NCBI GenBank assembly: GCA_030248135.1
Contig: JASANC010004681.1
Location: 124,001-188,000, forward strand
DNA: 64,000 nt
Origin: Theristus sp. LFF4_11
Taxonomy: Eukaryota > Nematoda > Chromadorea > Monhysterida > Xyalidae
Direction: 5' to 3'
The position numbers and the translations under genes are program-made. Within the stretch, counting starts at the first letter, position 1. The number at the start of each line of letters is the position of its first letter. Below the pieces are notes generated by a model that worked only from the letters and a program-made list of their open reading frames with translations, had not been told where the DNA came from and did no database searches. Positions 58,656 through 64,000 of this stretch are shown here, piece by piece.

Positions 58656-59455
58656 CTGTAGAACGTTTTTTGAATCAGATTTTTTCAATTAAACAATTTT
58701 TATTTTCAGCTTCTTTCACTTCTTTTTTCTTGTTTGAGTATCATTACCGTAATCATTCAGCCACGTGAACCAATGCAATGGTTTGTCGTAGGACGGTTGT
58801 CTTCTTGTCGAGACCACGACCGTGTGTTTGATTATCAGGCTCTCTTGTCTCAAGCCTGGTAATTTTTCAGGGTGATTTCCGTGAACTGGACTGAGACATG
58901 GAGCTGATATTTTTTGAAACTTTTTGGTTGTTGTGTTGTTCTTGTCATCGTTTGACGTAGACTGGTTTTTGATGAGGTACTATGCCATCGTCGACTTGCT
59001 TATTCAAGCATTGTTCACTTTTGTGTTTGTAAATACAGTTCTGTTGGCATTGCTGCTTTTTCACGAGTGATGAACCAACCAGCATCAGCACATGAATTGC
59101 TGCAAGCATTTGTCAGTCGAAGAAAGAACGAAACCAAGAGCTGTCCTATTGTGTGTGAAAAATTGAACACCATCTCATCGGCTGTGTGCCGGCCGGAGAA
59201 TCTGCTCTTTTTGTTGTCGCGTTGAAAAATCTTCAAACTCACAAAAACGATATTGATTCTTGATTGTGCCTTTTTTGACGACGGTGTGCGCGCCGTGCCG
59301 CGAGACGTACCATTTTTGCATCATTGGTCCTGAAAGCATGTCATTGAAGTTTTTTCGTCACTTCGTTAAAAAAACACAAAAAACTTTCAGTCGCCTCTTC
59401 TGCAAATGCTAAATAACGTGTCTTGCGTTGAAAAAAGCAATCAAACAAACATAAA
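58656..59455. promoter_or_regulatory. shared upstream region of divergent USP44/49 and PXMP4
   Basis: The start codons of USP44/49 (58655, minus) and PXMP4 (59456, plus) are 800 bp apart and face away from each other, so this interval probably contains both promoters. No TATA box or binding site is clear enough to name. A minus-strand open frame at 59015-59242 has no exon features. Assignment rests on gene arrangement alone. Confidence 0.5.
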
Positions 59456-60785
59456 ATGCCTGACGCCGGATCGATGACGGCGACAGCACTCTCGAGCATT
59501 GAGCGGTGCCTTTTGCGACCTGAAAATCAATGGTTTCTGGCTGCTGTGAAAGGCTTTCGAAATGGAATTGTGTGAGTCAGTCAATTGGCAGTGAGAGTGG
59601 CTTTGCTTTCGTGTCATTTGGATGTCAGAAATCATGAATGGCCCCTGAAAACGCTTTGTTTCAGTTACGGAGTGAGAATTCGTGCTCCGCATGCGCTTGT
59701 CATGACATTCTTGTTCGGTCAAGGAACGTACGTTGTTGTTTTCAGTCTTGTTCTCAGCGGTTTTCATTCATAACCTTCAAAATGATTTCATCAAAGTGAT
59801 TTGCTCTGCACAAACTGAGCGCAGCCGGCGTCGAAGAAATTGCAATAATCATCTAGCAGATCTCGACATCTGCTTGACTACAAATACAACAAGAATCAGA
59901 CGCTCAACAAACGTAAAAATACAAATATGACCATGCCGATGCGCTGTTCCAATTCAATCACTCTCTCTCAAGCGCAACCAGAATTCCACGAAGACAAGTT
60001 TCAGATTGATCGAAAAACTGCTGACGATTGTGAATCTGACGCGAACGCACGCAGCGAACCTGGCCAAATTGGCCGTCTCGTACAAATTGGGCACGAATTC
60101 AATCGCGACGTTTCTCGGCTGCCGAAACAGTCCGCTCGTCACGTTCTTGGTGGCGGCGTGCGCCGGTTATTTCGTGTTCGGCGAAAATAACGGCGTCAAC
60201 ATGCAGGTGTATGCAGCGAAGCGGGTTTTTGTGAAACCGTTGAAAAACTCGTGTACCTTGATTGGGTAATTACGTACTGATCGTTTGGAACGCGAAACGT
60301 TGACAAATCTGGCCTGGTTCAGGGCCGGAAATCACAACATCATGGTGTCTTACACTTCTTTGGTATTATGCTGTGTACTGCAGAATAAACAGCATGCAAC
60401 TTTTTTGATCAATTTGTTCCTTTTTCAATTTCCCGGTGTTCTCTGCTCCGTCTGGTGCAATTTCGATTGAACCGAAAGTGTCCGAATTCGCATAGTCGTC
60501 TGCACTTTCAAAACTTGGCCAACAAAATTCCAGGTCAATCTCTACCTCCTGTCGCGTGTCACACTCGGCCTCTTTCGTCTGTCCATCCAGAAAGGCTACA
60601 TCAAACGACCCTCGTTTTCGCTGTTCCCATTTTTCGCCGCCGGCGTCTGGGGCTTCGCGTTGTGGCTCTTCGAGCACCACAAATCCGTGTTGCAACCGTC
60701 GTTGCAACAATCGATGACCTACATTTACCACGACTCGAACCGGTGGACCGGATTGAGAGACTTCCTTTGGGTGAATGAGTTGTAA
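59456..60785 (+). CDS. PXMP4: peroxisomal membrane protein 4 (PMP24)
   Basis: Peroxisomal integral membrane protein of the Tim17/TMEM135-related family; function poorly defined. Four exons join in frame: 59456-59571 (MPDAGSMTATALSSIE ... WFLAAVKGFRNGIV), 59665-59727 (VRIRAPHALVMTFLFGQG), 60005-60206 (NLTRTHAANLAKLAVSYKLG ... ACAGYFVFGENNGVNMQ), 60534-60785 (VNLYLLSRVTLGLFRLSIQK ... SMTYIYHDSNRW ... stop TAA). The product is 210 aa (human 212). Conserved blocks RAPHALVMTFLF, TRTHAANLA, FGENN, NLYLLSRVTLGLFRL and SMTYIYHDS are all present, so it should be functional. Donors are GTGAGT, GTACGT and GTGTAT. Convergent with SIAH downstream. Confidence 0.95.
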
Positions 60786-62497
60786 AATGGTGAGATTTTG
60801 TTATCTGATCATTCCATGTGGTTATAGCCAACACAGTGTTGGCGATAAGGAGCGGATTGGCTGTATTTGAACTGTCAGTTGCTGTGCTGTAAAATTTGAT
60901 CAGAGTTTCCATTTGCGGATAGTAATTCTTTGTCACTTCGTGTGTCATTGAAGTGACCACAAATTGTCTTGAATGACTGGTTGTTTGATTGTTCATTTCA
61001 GTGCCAAATGCCGCCAAGAAGCTCGCCTCTTTCATGTGCAAATTTTTTTTGGTTGTTTGTACTGAAGTTCAGGTTTTCAGTGTTTTAAAGACTGTGATCC
61101 TCTTTTCTGCTCATTGAAAAACCCGGTGAGGCATTGAATGATTTTAGTTTTGTTCCCAATGATGTCGCTTTTAGGTGCCAGATCAATCAGTCAGCGATTC
61201 TGTCAGCCTCAGCCACGCTTGCCAGATATTGTTCGAATTCTTTTTTCCATAAATTTGTGAATTTTCCATAAATTTTCCATAAATCAAGTTTTTTTGTGGT
61301 AACCATGACAGACATAGAATAACACGTAAACACACCGGCATGTAGGCATATAATGTAGATGTGTTTGTCTTTGTTTTGTGTCGCATTTGCAAAGCAACGG
61401 AATCGTTTGGAAATTGCTTCGTCTTTCGTGTGATTGTAGATGTAAGCTTGACGATGTCTCACTTTTTAAAAATCCGTAACCTTTTTGCTTACCCGGTGCA
61501 TATTCCACATGCTCTCGCTTTGCGTTTTTTCATTCATAGTGCTCGGCTAATACAAAACGACAACATTTTCGGACATTTCTTGGAAAAAAACACGTAACTG
61601 CAGAAATTCTGAACTGTATCACACAAATTGCGGGGTTTTCCGCCAAAGAATAGATTGATCTTTTCGACATGTGACAAAAAAACGAGAAAGCTGCAGTCAT
61701 TTTTTCAACAAAAGTCTTATCACTGCCTCTCATACCACTGAAACTTGCACTATGTACACTGGCTTAACAATGCATTGAAACTAACGCCAATATCAGTATC
61801 ATTAACTGTGCAGAACTTTGTCAGATGATGCACTAAAGCGACCTGTTCGAACGTCATTCACGCATGACACGCGCCAAAAAACAGACCATAACAAGAAAAC
61901 GGGCTTTGATGATTTCTAAAAAGACAAACCATTTGCGCGCTCAAATCCACCAACAGTAATCATCACTAGCAGAATAAAAGTTTTTTTTTCATTTCGATGA
62001 CTGAGGGAAAAAAATATTGCGCAGCAAAACCATCGGGTAACTGTGGAAACATCCTACCTCAGTTGAACACACACACACACTGTACAATTCAAAACGTGCA
62101 ATCAACAACGTCGATTGGCTGTGCCGCATGCTCAATTGACCAATCACCGCAGTGAGCTCAATTGCAGCCAATCAGCTGCCGTCATGCGTGCACAGCCACA
62201 TCTGCATTCAACTGTCTTTATATCCAAAGTAACACCCACCCTCACACAACGAACGAATCAATCAATCAATCGCCTTTTCCGCAGTTGTCCGTACGCAAAA
62301 ACACCGCACATTCTTCTGTGCGTGCACGAAAACGTGGTGACCCATGCGATTCGGGAATCGTGGCGTACAGATCTCACTGAATGCATCACACTACAGACTG
62401 TTTTATTTCGACCACATGACTCAGAACAATATGTTTCGTGCACACACACGCACAGGAACACGATAGAATTGCGGCATTAACGAAACTGCCGATGCAA
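60786..62497. other. intergenic region between convergent PXMP4 and SIAH 3' ends
   Basis: Contains 3' UTRs of both genes. A run of TTTTCCATAAATTT repeats lies at 61235-61290, and there is a short (CA)n stretch near 62070 and (AATC)n near 62255. No coding exon or RNA gene recognised. Confidence 0.6.
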
Positions 62498-63950
62498 TCA
62501 CATCATGGTGATGGTGACGTTGATTCCCAGGTTGCCGTTTTCGGCGAACAGCTGCGCTGTCGACGTGTCGAACGCCAGGCAGTCGGACTGTTGTATCGCC
62601 TGCGCGACGCCTTCATGAATGCTACGCGGCGTCGCCTCCCAGCAGAGACGGCGTCGGTGCGTCGACAGTTCTAGTCTGGAAAAGGGAAAGCGGCGTTGCG
62701 GCCGGTTAGTGGCGATTGGAAGGAACGTGCCCGGTAGTTTTTTTTGACCAAAAGAATTTGGAACGTTTCGTTATATGGCGAATCGACCAGTGTCACCCTC
62801 GTGGCCTGGTGGTAGTGCGTTAGACTACAGTCTGTGCGCTCGGGGGATCGAGCCCCGCCGAGGGGTGTATAGGCACTTAGTGACAGAGAAAACTCGATGG
62901 GCGCGCGCCCTGCTCGACGGCGTTCTCTACGCTTCTCTGGGTTAGCCCTGGCTAAAAACATCGCCTAAAAATCACAACAACAAAAAAACAACAACAAGAG
63001 TCGATATAATCGGACAGAAAATGTGCTTCAGCGCACCGTCGAGACCAAACTCCAACGGCACAACCTGCAGTCCATTTCCAAATCATATGCAATCAGTTGA
63101 TTGGTCGGTGACTACGATATGCATGCCTTGCTGCGGATGTGGACTCAGCAGTGGTGCACAGCACGCAAGCATCACCTGGTTACCAATCTGGTAACTGCGT
63201 ATATCGTAGAACTTGACTGCCAGAGTGCAGACGGAATGAGGCTACAGACAACGCTTTCCCGACGTTCACTTGCCCCTAGGGTTGGCACAGGAAAAAAACC
63301 GGTTTTTTTACCAACCCTACTTGCACCCATTCCCACAAACACGCACCGATACATAAAATTCTCCGCTTGCTTCCGTGATCCGATCAACTCGACAACGGCG
63401 TAGAACATGTGGTGACCGTCATATTTCTCTTGTTTCTCCAGTACCAGCATGAAATGATAGCCGAAACAGCTCTGCATCATCACCCAGTCGACGGCGCCCG
63501 GCAGGTTGATGTCGGTCGCGAGGAACACGATGTCTTCGCCTGAATGCGATTGGGCGAATATTTGGGTAAAAGTGGGGGTAAACTTTTTTGGGTAACATTT
63601 GGTCAGGATTTTTTTCAATGAAAACATAATGAAACCACTTTTTGAAATGTATTTTTCGGGTAGATCTGGCACGTTTCTTTGATGATTCTTGTTTCCGATC
63701 AATCATGCCACCAAACAGCGGATCCACGAGCTCAAACATTTGAGAAACAGTACAATATGCGACGTGGAGTGCGTCTACGTGTGTGATTGTAAAATGAAGT
63801 GGAATAAAAGAAAACATTATCATCACGAATCACAATCACGAACCTTGCAAAGTCGTGATGGACTTGTGCACTTTCATTAAATGTGGCATAACGGCTTCCA
63901 GACTGCCTTGCCATTTACAAGACGCACCAGGACACGGACAACTGTACGGT
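62498..63950 (-). CDS. SIAH1: SIAH / seven-in-absentia E3 ubiquitin ligase, C-terminal three exons (gene continues beyond right edge)
   Basis: RING E3 ligase that targets substrates for proteasomal degradation. Three exons are visible: 63844-63950 ([28 protein letters not shown]; part of the SIAH-type zinc finger), 63347-63539 ([40 protein letters not shown]), 62498-62675 ([35 protein letters not shown], stop TGA 62498-62500). The substrate-binding domain is almost identical to vertebrate SIAH1/2. The RING domain and start codon must lie past 63950. Donors are GTTCGT and GTGCGT. The last intron carries a full SINE, a MITE and a tiny hAT remnant. SIAH1 versus SIAH2 cannot be distinguished, since invertebrates usually have one gene. 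Confidence 0.97.
62794..62992 (+). mobile_element. tRNA-derived SINE, best-preserved copy
   Basis: The tRNA-like head has an acceptor-like stem (ACCCTCG pairing with CGAGGGGT), box A TGGCCTGGTGGTAG and box B GGGGATCGAGCCCC. The body contains GACAGAGAAAACTCGATGGG, CTCGACGGCGTTCTCTACGC and GGGTTAGCCCTGGCTAAAAA, and the tail is CACAACAAC...CAACAACAAG. About 200 bp, inside the last SIAH intron, antisense. This copy is the reference for the family in this window. Confidence 0.9.
63085..63220. mobile_element. palindromic MITE (ACAGTCGAACTC family), decayed copy
   Basis: CATATGCAATCAGTTGATTG, ATGCATGCCTTGCTGCGGAT and terminal GTAGAACTTGACTG remnants identify it. In the last SIAH intron. Confidence 0.65.
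63277..63319. mobile_element. 43-bp hAT remnant consisting of little more than two TIRs
   Basis: TAGGGTTGGCACAGGAAAAA on the left and TTTTTTTACCAACCCTA on the right with AACCGG between. The flanks are CTTGCCCC (63269-63276) and CTTGCACC (63320-63327), an 8-bp duplication with one mismatch. Same family as 20110-21012. Confidence 0.85.
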
Positions 63951-64000
63951 CTGGAACACATGATTTGAACATGCAGCTTTAGGACGATACAATAAATCCA

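Noticed and set aside
62794..62865. Possible functional tRNA gene
   Set aside because: A/B boxes and an acceptor-like stem exist, but the anticodon arm is poor, the same head recurs with a common body and (AAC)n tail, and so it is a SINE.

Overview
This is an intron-rich metazoan nuclear window, most likely from a protostome and probably an ecdysozoan. The genes are multi-exon animal orthologues (copine, SIAH, a PEST-type tyrosine phosphatase, USP44/49, HSD17B10, PXMP4, CFAP20DC). A secreted protein with several chitin-binding type-2 (CBM14) modules is also present. The CFAP20DC gene (an axonemal/ciliary family) argues against a typical nematode. I cannot name the species. There are no bacterial-style operons, and nearly all introns and spacers carry small non-autonomous transposons.

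Layout. Minus strand from left to right (3' ends on the left): an old LINE reverse-transcriptase tail (79-437), CFAP20DC-like (2230 to at least 10804), a peritrophin-like chitin-binding protein (13983 to about 16950), a copine (17948-28698), HSD17B10 (30804-40058), a PTP-PEST family phosphatase (about 42946-48577), USP44/49 (51243-58655), and the 3' part of SIAH (62498-63950, continuing past the right edge). Plus strand: PXMP4 (59456-60785), divergent from USP44/49 across an 800-bp spacer, and two small secreted-peptide genes (33586-34060 and 34977-35652). Both peptide genes lie inside the 6.1-kb last intron of HSD17B10 on the opposite strand.

The host genes are unrelated housekeeping or signalling functions: mitochondrial dehydrogenase, peroxisomal membrane protein, ubiquitin ligase and deubiquitinase, tyrosine phosphatase, calcium/lipid-binding copine, ciliary protein and extracellular chitin binding. 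I rebuilt exons by joining frames at splice sites and checking them against remembered family landmarks, so many boundaries are given to the base. HSD17B10, USP44/49 (except one exon end), PXMP4, copine (except one exon) and the PTP catalytic domain assemble in frame.

The most interesting points are: (1) a nested, paralogous pair of short secreted precursors with the same intron phase, both ending ...P(H/K)FYG-stop, which look like C-terminally amidated peptides and match no family I recognise; (2) eight copies of a TA-flanked, G/C-tract-rich palindromic MITE; (3) a tRNA-derived SINE whose tail repeatedly lies, in antisense, next to 5' splice sites; (4) 5' splice sites enriched for GTNCGT, plus one frame-supported GC-AG intron; (5) several nested transposon insertions with readable target-site duplications, including a 43-bp hAT remnant made of little more than its two ends.
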